Of a DNA stretch of 64,000 nt, positions 51,294 through 61,420 are shown in pieces. Position numbers and translations under genes: made by a program. This DNA is from Kocuria palustris. Lineage in GTDB: Bacteria; Actinomycetota; Actinomycetes; Actinomycetales; Micrococcaceae. Numbering within the stretch: position 1 is the stretch's first letter; each line of letters opens with the position of its first letter. The notes under the pieces were generated by a model. That model saw only the letters and a list, made by a program, of their open reading frames with translations, did no database searches and had not been told where the DNA came from. The stretch is from positions 2,728,001-2,792,000 of the forward strand of contig NZ_JAFBCR010000001.1 in NCBI RefSeq assembly GCF_016907795.1. The letters are read 5' to 3'.

Positions 51294-52598
51294 GGCCCTT
51301 CAGGGTTGAGTGTGGGCGCGCCGGTTGGGCCGGGTAGCTGGGTGTATGACGTCGAGGTCCCCGATGATGAGCGGACTCTTACCTCTGCTCGCACCAAGGA
51401 CCTCGACGATGCCCAACCCTAGTTGCCCATGCGCTGACGCGCTCAATCGCTGCGGCCGATGCGATCTCCTCCTCGGCTTCCCCAGCCTCCATCTGCTCTC
51501 GGTGACGCAGGCTCCAACGGGCCTGGTGCTCGAGGTGGAGTCCTGCGATCCGGTCACGGGCTGCCCCGGCTGCGGAGTCATCGCGACCGGTCATGGTCGA
51601 GATGATCGATGCGCCCTGGGCCGGGCGGCCGGTGCGGATCCGGTGGCGCAAACGCCGCTGGGTCTGTCATGAGCGCACCTGCCCGGTGGTTTCGTTCCTG
51701 GAACAGGACCCCAGGATCTGCGCTGCGCGCGGGCGGCTGAGCACTCGGGCGATCCGGTGGGCAATCGGCCAGCTGCGTCGTGAGGCGGCCACGATCCAGG
51801 GTCTGGCCCGCCAGCTCGGCACGACCTGGAACACGCTCTGGGCCCAGATCAAGCCCGTCCTGACCCAGGCTGCAGGCGATCCCTCCAGATTCGAGGGCGT
51901 GCAGGTCCTGAGCGTCGACGAGCACATCTGACACCACCGTGACCCGCGCAGGCGCGGCCCGAAGGAGCTCACCGGGATGGTCGATCTGACCCGTGGTCCC
52001 CACCCCACCGCCAGGCTCCTCGACCTCTGTCCCCGGCCGATCCGGCAGCGCCTACCGCGACTGGCTGGACGAGCGTGGCGAGGCGTTCCGCCACCGGGTC
52101 GAGATCGCAACGCTGGACCCGTTCCAGGGCTGCAAGAACGCGATCGATGACCAGCTCGAAGACGCCGTTTGTGCGTGCTGGACGCCTTCCACATCGTCAA
52201 GCTCGCCGGCGCTGAGGTCGATGACATTCGCCGCCCACCCCGATCATGTCGCGGCCGAGGTCGCCTACCACTGCGCCCGGGACGCCCGCGAAGTGTTCCA
52301 CCAGCCCACCCTTCCCCGGGGCCGACGCCGCACCGAGCAGCTGATCGAGAAGCTGCCGTCCTGCCCGATCTCGGAGATCGCCAGGCTCGGGAAGACTCTG
52401 CGCCGCTGGCGGACAGCGTTCCTGGCCTACTTCGACACCGACGGCGCGAGCAACGGCGGGACCGAGGCCATCAACGGAATCATCGAGCTCGGCCGCCGCA
52501 TCGCCCGCGGGTTCCGGAACTTCGAGCACTACCGTCTCCGCATGCTCCTCATCACCGGCGGCCTCGACGCCTCACCCCACACTCAACTCTGAAGAGCC
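51294..52598 (+). mobile_element. Decayed ISL3-family insertion sequence
   Basis: Imperfect terminal inverted repeats GGCCCTTCAGGGTTGAGTGTGG (51294) and GGCTCTTCAGAGTTGAGTGTGG (complement, ending 52598). 1305 bases. No clear target duplication. Confidence 0.82.
51410..52592 (+). pseudogene. ISL3 transposase, inactivated
   Basis: N-terminus MPNPSCPCADALNRCGRCDL with zinc finger CPGCGVIATG, then a frameshift near 51590, a nonsense TGA at 51928-51930 just after VDEHI, another shift near 52035, and loss of about 50 residues after AEVDDIRR (52230), joining directly to PDHVAAEVAYHCARD. The C-terminal DDE region is intact. It is a close relative of the split copy at 23417/47284. Confidence 0.9.
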
Positions 52599-53480
52599 AG
52601 TTAACCAGCCGAAGGCTGCTGTCCAGAATGTGTTTTGGAAGCGTTGGTGGAAAAGTGCGAAGTGCCCGATCTCGTCTACATCGAGGTTCCGAGGGTGCAG
52701 ATAGATCTCCTCGCATTCGGCTTGAGGGAGATATTTCAGTGTTCTTCGCACCGCTGCTGGTGTGGCATATGGGTCGTCAGTTGGATTCACCGCCAATACC
52801 GGGAGCGTCAGCTGAGCGCTTCGGCGCAGTATCGCCTCTCCCTCGGGGCCGATCGTCTTCGAGTAGTCCGATGCTCCGCGCGCCCAGTCGAGGGCGACGC
52901 CCTGTGGCAGATTTTCCAGCCATCCGAGCTTCTTTCCCGGGAAGTAGCCCAGTGCGCGAGCAATCACCGGCATACAGACGTGCCACTTGATAAATAGGCT
53001 GAGCCTGTGCGTCTTCTCGTAATCCGGCCAGTGTGCGTGTTGGGCGCCCACCATCAGTAGCCGGTCGATCTCAGACGCGTGCTCCGCGAGGATTGCCGCG
53101 TAGCCTCCGAAGCTGTGGCCGACGGCGCTTAGTCGCGCCTGCGCTCCGTGGCGTTTGCGCATCCAGAGAATGCAGGCTTCAAGGTCACGCGTACCCCAGT
53201 AGTGCCATCGAATCTTCGCTTTCCGGTACTCCTTGAGAGTGTTCGGTGCCGAGCGGCCGATACCTCGATAGTCGGGCACCAGGCTAGTGACTCCGTGCTC
53301 AGCCAGGTAACTCGCGAATCGCCAGTAGTATCGGCCCTGCACACCGGTCGCCGGGGCGATGATCACAACATGCTCGATGTCACAGGCCGGTGCCGTGGCG
53401 GGGAAATACCGAGCCTGGATCTTCTCGCCGTCGGCACAGGCAATCGCGACGTCCTCGTCCTCATATTCGGACTCGATCAC
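52572..53480 (-). CDS. Alpha/beta hydrolase with C-terminus altered by ISL3
   Basis: 302 residues. Segment HVVIIAPATGVQGRYYWRFA, nucleophile SAVGHSFGGYAAI (Ser about 121), acid region LAVNPTDDPYATP and His in DEIGHFALFHQ, so the triad is complete. The last eight residues, GSSELSVG, are encoded by the ISL3 inverted repeat, replacing the native end. Lower GC than the backbone. Last gene of a decaying minus-strand operon. GTG 53480 has AAGGAG eight bases upstream. Confidence 0.82.
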   Translation of the reverse strand: MIESEYEDEDVAIACADGEKIQARYFPATAPACDIEHVVIIAPATGVQGRYYWRFASYLAEHGVTSLVPDYRGIGRSAPNTLKEYRKAKIRWHYWGTRDLEACILWMRKRHGAQARLSAVGHSFGGYAAILAEHASEIDRLLMVGAQHAHWPDYEKTHRLSLFIKWHVCMPVIARALGYFPGKKLGWLENLPQGVALDWARGASDYSKTIGPEGEAILRRSAQLTLPVLAVNPTDDPYATPAAVRRTLKYLPQAECEEIYLHPRNLDVDEIGHFALFHQRFQNTFWTAAFGWLTGSSELSVG

Positions 53481-54173
53481 GCGACATCTCCTTTCGATTC
53501 CGAGTGCCTCTCGTTCTCACACTATCTGCCCTCAGGTACTCTCGTGAGCCGACGTTCTCTGGTCGATAAGGTTCTTCCTGCACGCCGTGGGCGAGCACGA
53601 GTTTCATGGTGAGCAGGACGGGCAGCCACGCCCAGAGATGAGGGGCCGGGGTGAAGAATGCTGCGATGCCCGCGAGTGCGCAGAACGCCAAGGCGACCGG
53701 TCGCTGGAGATACACCGCTGAACGTCGGACAGCGATGGTACCCGCGAGGGGGAAGAGATACCAGAGCGCGCCCCACTACCAGAGTGTCGGAGCGAACACC
53801 AGTGCAATGAGTATGGGATGCAAGTGCAGCGCCGTGACGAGGACCGGTCGCCGCACGAGTTTCATCCCAAAGGATTCCGGTCTCTCTCCGTGCGAACCGA
53901 AGTGGTCAGATTTTGCGGAGTTCAGGCCGTTGGCGACGACGCCGCCGACCACATCGAACGAGATGATGACGGCAAGAACATACTGTGCCCAGCTCCAAGA
54001 CGCGTTCGTTCCCAGGGGAGTGCGGTGATTCCGACCGCTCCGACCAGGCCGACGATGTTCGCGAGACCTTTCTCGGCGCGGATTGCGCCGGTGCCGAAGA
54101 TCGGGTCGGGTTTGCCCGGCGGAACAGCCCAGCTCACCGCTGAGGTCGCTTCACGGGGAAATTCTTGGCTCAT
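53461..54173 (-). pseudogene. Membrane protein gene with frameshift and stop
   Basis: Starts MSQEFPREATSAVSWAVPPG (ATG 54173), shifts frame near 54020, continues as AQYVLAVIISFDVVGGVVAN, meets an in-frame TAG (53778-53776) in FAPTLW*WGALWYLF, then VALAFCALAGIAAFFTP and the tail KLVLAHGVQEEPYRP. Four to five hydrophobic segments. ATGA overlap with the upstream SDR shows it was part of an operon. No family recognised. Confidence 0.7.
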
Positions 54174-54917
54174 CGCGTTCCTCCGGCGACGTCGAGAATC
54201 GCACCGTTGACGTAACTGGCCTCGGGGCCGACGAGCCACTCGACAGCAGCAGCGATCTCCTCTGGTTGAGCGGGTCGCCCCATCGGCGATCGCGCCCCGA
54301 CTTCGGTTGCGCGGTCGGGGCGGCCCGCCCGCGCATGGATCGTCGTGGCCGCCGTGCCCGGACTCACTGCATTCAACCGGATTCCGTGAGGTGCGGCTTC
54401 TGCGGCCAACCCCACGGTGAGCGCGTTCACCCCGGCCTTCGCTGCCGCATACCAGACGTATTCCCCGGGAGATCCGGTTTTCGCGGCGACGGAGGACAGG
54501 TTGACGATGCTTCTCTGCCGTGCTCGGCCAGCGTCCGTCCTACGGATCATCGCCTCGCGGCAGAGCAGGATCGTAGCGGTGAGGTCGACGTCGACCGCGT
54601 GGCGAATCGCCTCGGCATCGGAATCGGCGAGCGAGCTGATTCCCCCGGTGACCCCGGCGTTGTTGACCAGGATCACCGGCACCCCGAGCTGTGCGGCCCC
54701 GTCGAAGACGACCTCGGCTGATCCGGGCGCGGCGATGTCGCATTTGTACGGCACGACCTTTGCGGTTTCCGTGGTGCAGCGTTCCGCGGTCACCGCTGCG
54801 TGGTGGTCGTCCTGGCTGTAGACCAGCAGAATGGTGGCCTGCGGCAGCCAGGCGGCGCACGACCGCAGCTCCGATTCCTCGGCTGCCGCCGGTGACGATC
54901 GCCACGGTCGAATCCAT
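54170..54917 (-). pseudogene. Short-chain dehydrogenase with early frameshift
   Basis: Begins MDSTVAIVTGGSRGIGAAVV with the NAD(P) motif, but about 2 bases are missing near 54840 in AAGH-TILLVYSQDD, so the frame changes. Downstream frame is good: VILVNNAGVTGG, SIVNLSSVAAKTGSPGEYVW, YAAAKAG, and the end ILDVAGGTR. A single short repair would restore it. Confidence 0.78.
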
Positions 54918-55162
54918 TTTTCTGCCCTCGCGTTGGTTCCCTCTGCTGGAGAGAAGATGACGTGCATGAACAGCGAATCGGTGATCTCCGTGAGGGAGTG
55001 GTGCTCGCCTGCCGGGACGAACAGAGCTGCACCTGGCACGGCCGCGCCGTCACCGCTTTCCGTACGCAGAATGCCCCGTCCTTCGAGGATGACGTAGATC
55101 TCGTCTTCCGCATGCGGGCCTTGGGGGTTGATCGCACCGACTGGCAGGTAATAGGTGCGATC
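54905..55162 (-). pseudogene. Cupin-domain protein, N-truncated
   Basis: Encodes GPHAEDEIYVILEGRGILRT and LFVPAGEHHSLTEITDSLFM, the two conserved motifs of a cupin_2 barrel with metal-binding His/Glu residues. The N-terminal start is missing: at about 55160 the sequence changes to a serine-recombinase tail on the other strand. The gene overlapped the SDR start. Confidence 0.7.
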
Positions 55163-55702
55163 GACCCGCAAACGATCGAGGCGGTCTCGGGGATGATTCA
55201 TGCCAAGTTCGACGAGATGATGGCCGAAGGAGCCGCCGAGCTCGCCGACCTTGCGTCCCGGACAACCCAGCTCGAAGGCGAGCAGCAGAAGCTGCTCCAA
55301 GCCCACTACGGCGGGGCGATCCCGCTCGACCTCCTCAAGAGGGAGCAGGACCGGATCACTGCGTCGTTGGAGACCATCGAGCACCGGATGACCCCGCACC
55401 ACGGCCACTACGCCGCTGCGCGAGAGAACATCGACGACTCCCTGAAGCTGTTGTCCAACGCCGCCGACATCTACGAGCACGCCGACGACGCGAACCGGCG
55501 GCTCATCAATCAGGTGCTGTCCAAGGCGATCTACAACGACGTGCGCGTCGGCTACCGGAACCCGTACGACGGGCTGAGCATCTCTGGCCTCCATGACGAC
55601 GCCCTGAGCTGGACCGCCGAAGCGAAGAAAATGGGCCAGGTGGGAACCGCGACCAAGGGCGGACCCTTGGTCGCAAGTTCACACCTGACCCGTTTGGGGT
55701 GA
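55157..55702 (+). pseudogene. C-terminal fragment of a large serine recombinase
   Basis: About 180 codons, IDPQTIEAVSGMIHAKFDEM onward, a coiled-coil tail (LLQAHYGGAIPLDLLKREQD) and NRRLINQVLSKAIYND, typical of the C-terminus of large serine recombinases. Catalytic and zinc parts are absent. The frame ends inside tRNA-His on the other strand (TGA 55700-55702). It marks a second, now deleted, integrative element. Confidence 0.8.
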
Positions 55703-55771
55703 GCGACGGGGGTTGAACCCGCGACCTCCTGGACCACAACCAGGCGCTCTGCCGACTGAGCTACGCCCACC
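55695..55771 (-). tRNA. tRNA-His (GTG anticodon)
   Basis: Minus-strand cloverleaf: extra G at position -1, acceptor GTGGGCG/CGCTCAC, anticodon arm CCTGG-TTGTGGT-CCAGG with anticodon GTG, T arm GCGGG-TTCAACC-CCCGT, and an encoded 3' CCA. It marks the return to conserved chromosome. Confidence 0.96.
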
Positions 55772-55924
55772 AAGCTGCTCGTCACGGCCGGGCCGTCTCC
55801 GCAGGGGAGACGTTGTCAGCCGCTGAGCAACGCGGACTACTGTAACCCATTCCTGAGTCTTCCGCGCGCACGATGTCGATCTCGTCACGCGCAGATCGCA
55901 CCGCCGCAGGGGCGGCGCGGCAGC

Positions 55925-56575
55925 TTAGGCCTGCGGCTCGTCCTGGGAGCTGCTCTGCTCGGCCAGGCGCCGGGCAGCCACCACTCGTGAGGCCGCTTCC
56001 CTGGCCTGCTCGGAGGAGGGGCCGGGGTCGTCCACGAACACGGCTTCGCGGTAGTAGCGCAGCTCGTCGATCGAGTCCTTGATATCGCCCAGGGCGCGGT
56101 GGTTGCCGGTCTTGTCCGGGGACTGGAAGTAGGCCCTGGGGAACCAGCGCCTGGACAGCTCCTTGATCGTGGAGACGTCGATGATCCGGTAGTGCAGGTG
56201 CTCCACGACCTCCGGCATGTCCCGGACCAGGAACGTGCGGTCGGTGCCCACGGAGTTGCCGGCCAGCGGTGCCTTTCCCGGCTCCGGAACCCATGTCCTG
56301 ATGTAGTCGAGGACCTGCTGCTGGGCCTCCTCCATCGAGGTCCCCGACGGCAGCTCTTCCAGCAGGCCGGACTCGACGTGCATGTTCCGCACGAAGTCGC
56401 CCATCTGCTCGAGCGCGCCCTCCGGCGGCCGGATGACGACGTCCACGCCGTCGCCGAGCACGTTGAGCTGATCATCGGTCACGAGCACTGCGACCTCGAT
56501 GAGGGCGTCGTCCGTCAGGGACAGACCCGTCATCTCGCAGTCGATCCACACCATTCGTTCATTAGAGAGAGCCAC
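55925..56575 (-). CDS. orn: Oligoribonuclease
   Basis: 216-residue DEDDh 3'-5' exoribonuclease that degrades 2-5-mer RNA (and pGpG). ExoI motif VWIDCEMTGLSL near residue 9, ExoII region LAGNSVGTDRTFLVRDMP and ExoIII NHRALGDIKDSIDELRYY with the catalytic His and Asp. GTG 56575 is the likely start (VALSNERMVW); an alternative ATG at 56554 is too close to the active site. Confidence 0.95.
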   Translation of the reverse strand: MALSNERMVWIDCEMTGLSLTDDALIEVAVLVTDDQLNVLGDGVDVVIRPPEGALEQMGDFVRNMHVESGLLEELPSGTSMEEAQQQVLDYIRTWVPEPGKAPLAGNSVGTDRTFLVRDMPEVVEHLHYRIIDVSTIKELSRRWFPRAYFQSPDKTGNHRALGDIKDSIDELRYYREAVFVDDPGPSSEQAREAASRVVAARRLAEQSSSQDEPQA

Positions 56576-56731
56576 GTCGGTCACTGTAGCCGCGGCGGCG
56601 GACAGCCCTGCATATCCGTCGCGAGGAGTCTCAGCCGCGGCGCCCCGGTAGGATGACGGCCACTGCGGGCGGCTCTTGCAGCAGGACCGTGCCGCCCGAT
56701 CGACCGTCAGCAGACCGCCGTGAGGGGATCC

Positions 56732-58294
56732 GTGCCAGAGACGACCACCGAGCAGCCGCCCGAGCCGGCGGCCGACACCGCGACGGCCCCGCCGCGCTCC
56801 GCGCGCGCAGAGCGGTCGATCCTGCGCTCCGTCGTCTTCGGAACTCTCGGATCCGTGCTGCTGATGATCGGCTCCTACGGGGTCGGCTGGCTGGCAGGGG
56901 TCTCCGAGCTGCGGCGCAGCCCCCTGGTGATCGAGCTGCGCTTCACCACACCGGGCGCGATCCTGTCGATCATCCTGGTGGCGATCGGATCCATGATGCT
57001 GGTGCGCGAGTGGTTCCGGCTGGGTCAGAAGCTGCAGGGGTGGGGACCGGGCTCCCGCAGGTGGGTCACCGCCGCGACCATCGCCTGGTCGGTGCCCATG
57101 GTCTTCTCGGTGCCGATCTTCAGCCGCGACGTCTACTCGTACATCGGGCAGGGCCGCGTGGCGGCTGCCGGGCTGAGCCCGTACGAGGCCGGCGTCTCCA
57201 CGATCGAGAACTTCTTCCAGCTGGGGGCGGATCAGCTGTGGAGCGAGTCCCCGCCGCCGTACGGGCCGCTGTTCATCATGATGGAGCGGGCGATCGTCGG
57301 GATCACCGGCGCGGAGCCGGACTCGTCGGTCTTCCTGTTCCGCATCCTGTGCGTGCTGTCCGTGATGCTGCTGGCCTGGACCGTTCCCCGGCTGGCGCAG
57401 CGCCACGGGATCGATCCCACGCGCGCCCTGTGGCTGTCGACTGCCAATCCGCTGCTGCTGGTGAACTTCATCCTGGCCGTGCACAACGACGCCATCATGA
57501 CCGCGCTGGCGCTGCTCGGCGTGCTGGTCGCGGCCACGTGGCGCGACTGGCGCGGGGGACTGGCAGGCACGGCCCTGGTGGTCCTGTCGATCGGCATCAA
57601 GCCGATCACCGTGGTGCTGCTGCCGTTCATCGGGCTGCTGTGGGCAGGGCGAGGGGCTTCGTGGCCGCGGAAGTTCCTCATCTGGTTCCTGACGCTGGCC
57701 TGGGCGATCGCCGTGATGGCTGCGCTGGGCTGGATGTCCGGCTTCGGCTGGGGCTGGATCGCGGGCCTGTCGACCACCGGCACCTCGTTCATCTGGTACG
57801 CCCCGATCGGCCTGCTGGGCGTGGTGGTCGGTGGGATCGCGGGGCTGTTCGGCGGCGATGCCGGGGCCGCCAGGGGCTTCGTGCACTCCGCCGGTCAGGC
57901 GCTGGCGGTGCCGGTCATCCTGTGGCTGATGTTCACGGGCCGCGATGAGCGGGTGGTGCGGCGCATGACGCTGGCCTTCGCGGCGATCGTCGTGTTCTCG
58001 CCCATGATCCAGGCCTGGTACGTGGTGTGGCTGATCCCGTTCTTCGCGGTGACCGGCATCCGCCCGGACTGGCAGGCCGACGTTCTGCTCTTCCTGACCG
58101 TGTTCTTCATGATCTACGCGATCTCGGACCAGCTCGACGTCTTCCCGTACCTCGACATCGACCTGGGATCCGGCCGCACCATCGCCGCGGTGATCGGCGT
58201 GGCCTACGGCGCCTACCTCTGGTTCCTGGACCCCTCCACCCGACGCAGCCGGCGGACGCGCACCCTCGATCCGAACCGGCCCGTGGTGATCTGA
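56732..58294 (+). CDS. MptB-type polyprenol-phosphomannose-dependent alpha-1,6-mannosyltransferase
   Basis: A 520-residue GT-C membrane glycosyltransferase with about 12 hydrophobic segments. The loop VPIFSRDVYSYIGQGRVAAAG carries the acidic residue pair needed to bind polyprenyl-phosphate mannose; SESPPPYGPLFIMMERAIV and NPLLLVNFILAVHNDAIM are further family marks. It probably extends the mannan backbone of lipomannan-like glycolipids on the outer face of the membrane. GTG 56732 has GAGGGG four bases upstream. Confidence 0.85.
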   Translation: MPETTTEQPPEPAADTATAPPRSARAERSILRSVVFGTLGSVLLMIGSYGVGWLAGVSELRRSPLVIELRFTTPGAILSIILVAIGSMMLVREWFRLGQKLQGWGPGSRRWVTAATIAWSVPMVFSVPIFSRDVYSYIGQGRVAAAGLSPYEAGVSTIENFFQLGADQLWSESPPPYGPLFIMMERAIVGITGAEPDSSVFLFRILCVLSVMLLAWTVPRLAQRHGIDPTRALWLSTANPLLLVNFILAVHNDAIMTALALLGVLVAATWRDWRGGLAGTALVVLSIGIKPITVVLLPFIGLLWAGRGASWPRKFLIWFLTLAWAIAVMAALGWMSGFGWGWIAGLSTTGTSFIWYAPIGLLGVVVGGIAGLFGGDAGAARGFVHSAGQALAVPVILWLMFTGRDERVVRRMTLAFAAIVVFSPMIQAWYVVWLIPFFAVTGIRPDWQADVLLFLTVFFMIYAISDQLDVFPYLDIDLGSGRTIAAVIGVAYGAYLWFLDPSTRRSRRTRTLDPNRPVVI

Positions 58295-58527
58295 GGGCTC
58301 AGGAACCGTTCTGCGCGTCCCGGGATCGATGACGGGGACGCCCGGGGGCATGGAGTCCCTGACAGTGCGCGAGACGATCCATGTGCGAACGGCAGGGTCC
58401 CCGCGCCTGAACGTCCGCCGTGAGCGCGTGAGTCTACGGCAGCTCCGGTTGGTGACGGATATGAATGCCATCAGCGCGGATGGCATGCATATCTGTCTCG
58501 AACCGCCTGCTCGCCGCGAGAAAAGGC

Positions 58528-58565
58528 TGAGCCGCGACATCGTCTGTCAACGATGTCGCGGCTCA
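58528..58565 (-). terminator. Hairpin terminator downstream of tRNA-Arg
   Basis: TGAGCCGCGACATCG and CGATGTCGCGGCTCA form a perfect 15-bp stem with an 8-base loop. On the minus strand it is soon followed by TTTT, and lies 10 bases after the tRNA 3' end. Confidence 0.85.
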
Positions 58566-58574
58566 GGACTGAAG

Positions 58575-58647
58575 TGCCCCGGGAGGGATTCGAACCCCCG
58601 ACCAAGAGATTAGAAGGCTCCTGCTCTATCCCCTGAGCTACCGAGGC
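58575..58647 (-). tRNA. tRNA-Arg (TCT anticodon)
   Basis: Minus strand: acceptor GCCTCGG/CCGGGGC, D arm GCTC-AGGGGATA-GAGC, anticodon loop CTTCTAA giving TCT, T arm GGGGG-TTCGAAT-CCCTC. CCA is not encoded. Confidence 0.94.
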
Positions 58648-58874
58648 GGGCGCGGAACAGCTTATCGAACAGCTCGCGCCGACCGTGCACCCTGCCTCCA
58701 CAGCAACAAGATTCGGGCGTGTGCCTGCAGATGCCCCCAGATGCGTCGGCGCCGCCGCCGGGGGCGGGGCATGGCGGTCCAGTCTGAGCGGACTCCGGGG
58801 CGCTGCCCGCACGAGCAGGCTCCGGCGACCATCCGCCGAGCGGCTCGTCTCGGCCCTCACCATCAGGAGTTGCC

Positions 58875-59474
58875 ATGTTCGACACCCTCACGGTCCGCGG
58901 CTTCGCCGCCACCAAGCCCGATCTCCGCAATCTTCCCGACGGCACTCCGGTGGCGTCGTTCCGCCTGGCCTCGACGCCGCGGCGCTTCGACACCGAGTCG
59001 AACTCCTGGGTCGATGTGGGCCCCACCAACTGGTACACCGTGACCTGCTTCCGGCGGCTGGCGGCGAATGCGGCGTCGTCGCTGAAGGTCGGCGACGCCG
59101 TGCTCGTGATGGGCCGGCTGCGCCTTCGGCCCTGGACCACCAAGGAGGGTCAGGAGCGGCTGACCGTCGAGATCGACGCGACGGCCCTGGGCCCGGACCT
59201 GGCGCTGGGCACTGCCACCTACAAGCGCTCCGGCGCCGGTTCCGACAGCTCGCGCGGCGAGGGCTCGGACGCCTCGCAGCACAGCGACGACTGGGGCGAC
59301 GGGTCCCGCTCGGTCGACCCCATGACCGGCGAGATCCTCGACGACGGGAACGACGAGCACGACGGCCGAGACGGCTCCGGCTCCGATGCCGGGGGCAGCT
59401 CCGAGGACGCGCATTCGTGGGAGGGCCATCCGCAGGAGCTGCTGGCCGGTGCCGGGCAGGGCTCCTCCTCCTGA
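58875..59474 (+). CDS. ssb: Single-stranded DNA-binding protein
   Basis: 199 residues. OB-fold N-terminus: FDTLTVRGFAATKPDLRNL, ASFRLASTPRRFD, NWYTVTCFRRLAANAASSL and AVLVMGRLRLRPWTTKEGQE. After residue 120 a long acidic, Ser/Gly/Asp-rich tail. It lacks the usual DDDIPF-type acidic tip (ends AGAGQGSSS), so it may be a secondary SSB paralogue. Confidence 0.88.
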   Translation: MFDTLTVRGFAATKPDLRNLPDGTPVASFRLASTPRRFDTESNSWVDVGPTNWYTVTCFRRLAANAASSLKVGDAVLVMGRLRLRPWTTKEGQERLTVEIDATALGPDLALGTATYKRSGAGSDSSRGEGSDASQHSDDWGDGSRSVDPMTGEILDDGNDEHDGRDGSGSDAGGSSEDAHSWEGHPQELLAGAGQGSSS

Positions 59475-59659
59475 GCCGGTGTGCGGACAGCAGGTCCGTG
59501 CCCGGTCTGCAGGGCGCTCGCGGCGCCTCCCGCTCGGTGCTCTCAGGGGCAGGGGGAGGCGCCGCCGGGGTGCGGAGCCCGGCCGAGGGGACTGGACCCT
59601 GGGCAGAGGCTCAGGCGGAGTGGCTCCGGCTGTCCTCCCCGACGGGTAGCCTGGGGGCC

Positions 59660-61342
<1,683 letters not shown>

Positions 61343-61374
61343 GCTGCTCTGCCGCAGCCCTCGCACCGCGCCTC

Positions 61375-61416
61375 GAGGGCCCGTCGTCATCCTGCACAGG
61401 ATGACGACGGGCCCTC
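61375..61416. terminator. Hairpin between ettA and the acylase fusion gene
   Basis: Perfect 19-bp stem GAGGGCCCGTCGTCATCCT / AGGATGACGACGGGCCCTC with GCAC loop. Between convergent genes, so likely bidirectional. Confidence 0.88.
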
Positions 61417-61420
61417 GTCA

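Noticed and set aside
23417-52598. Functional ISL3 elements
   Set aside because: All copies have deletions, frameshifts, nonsense codons or the integrated element within the transposase.
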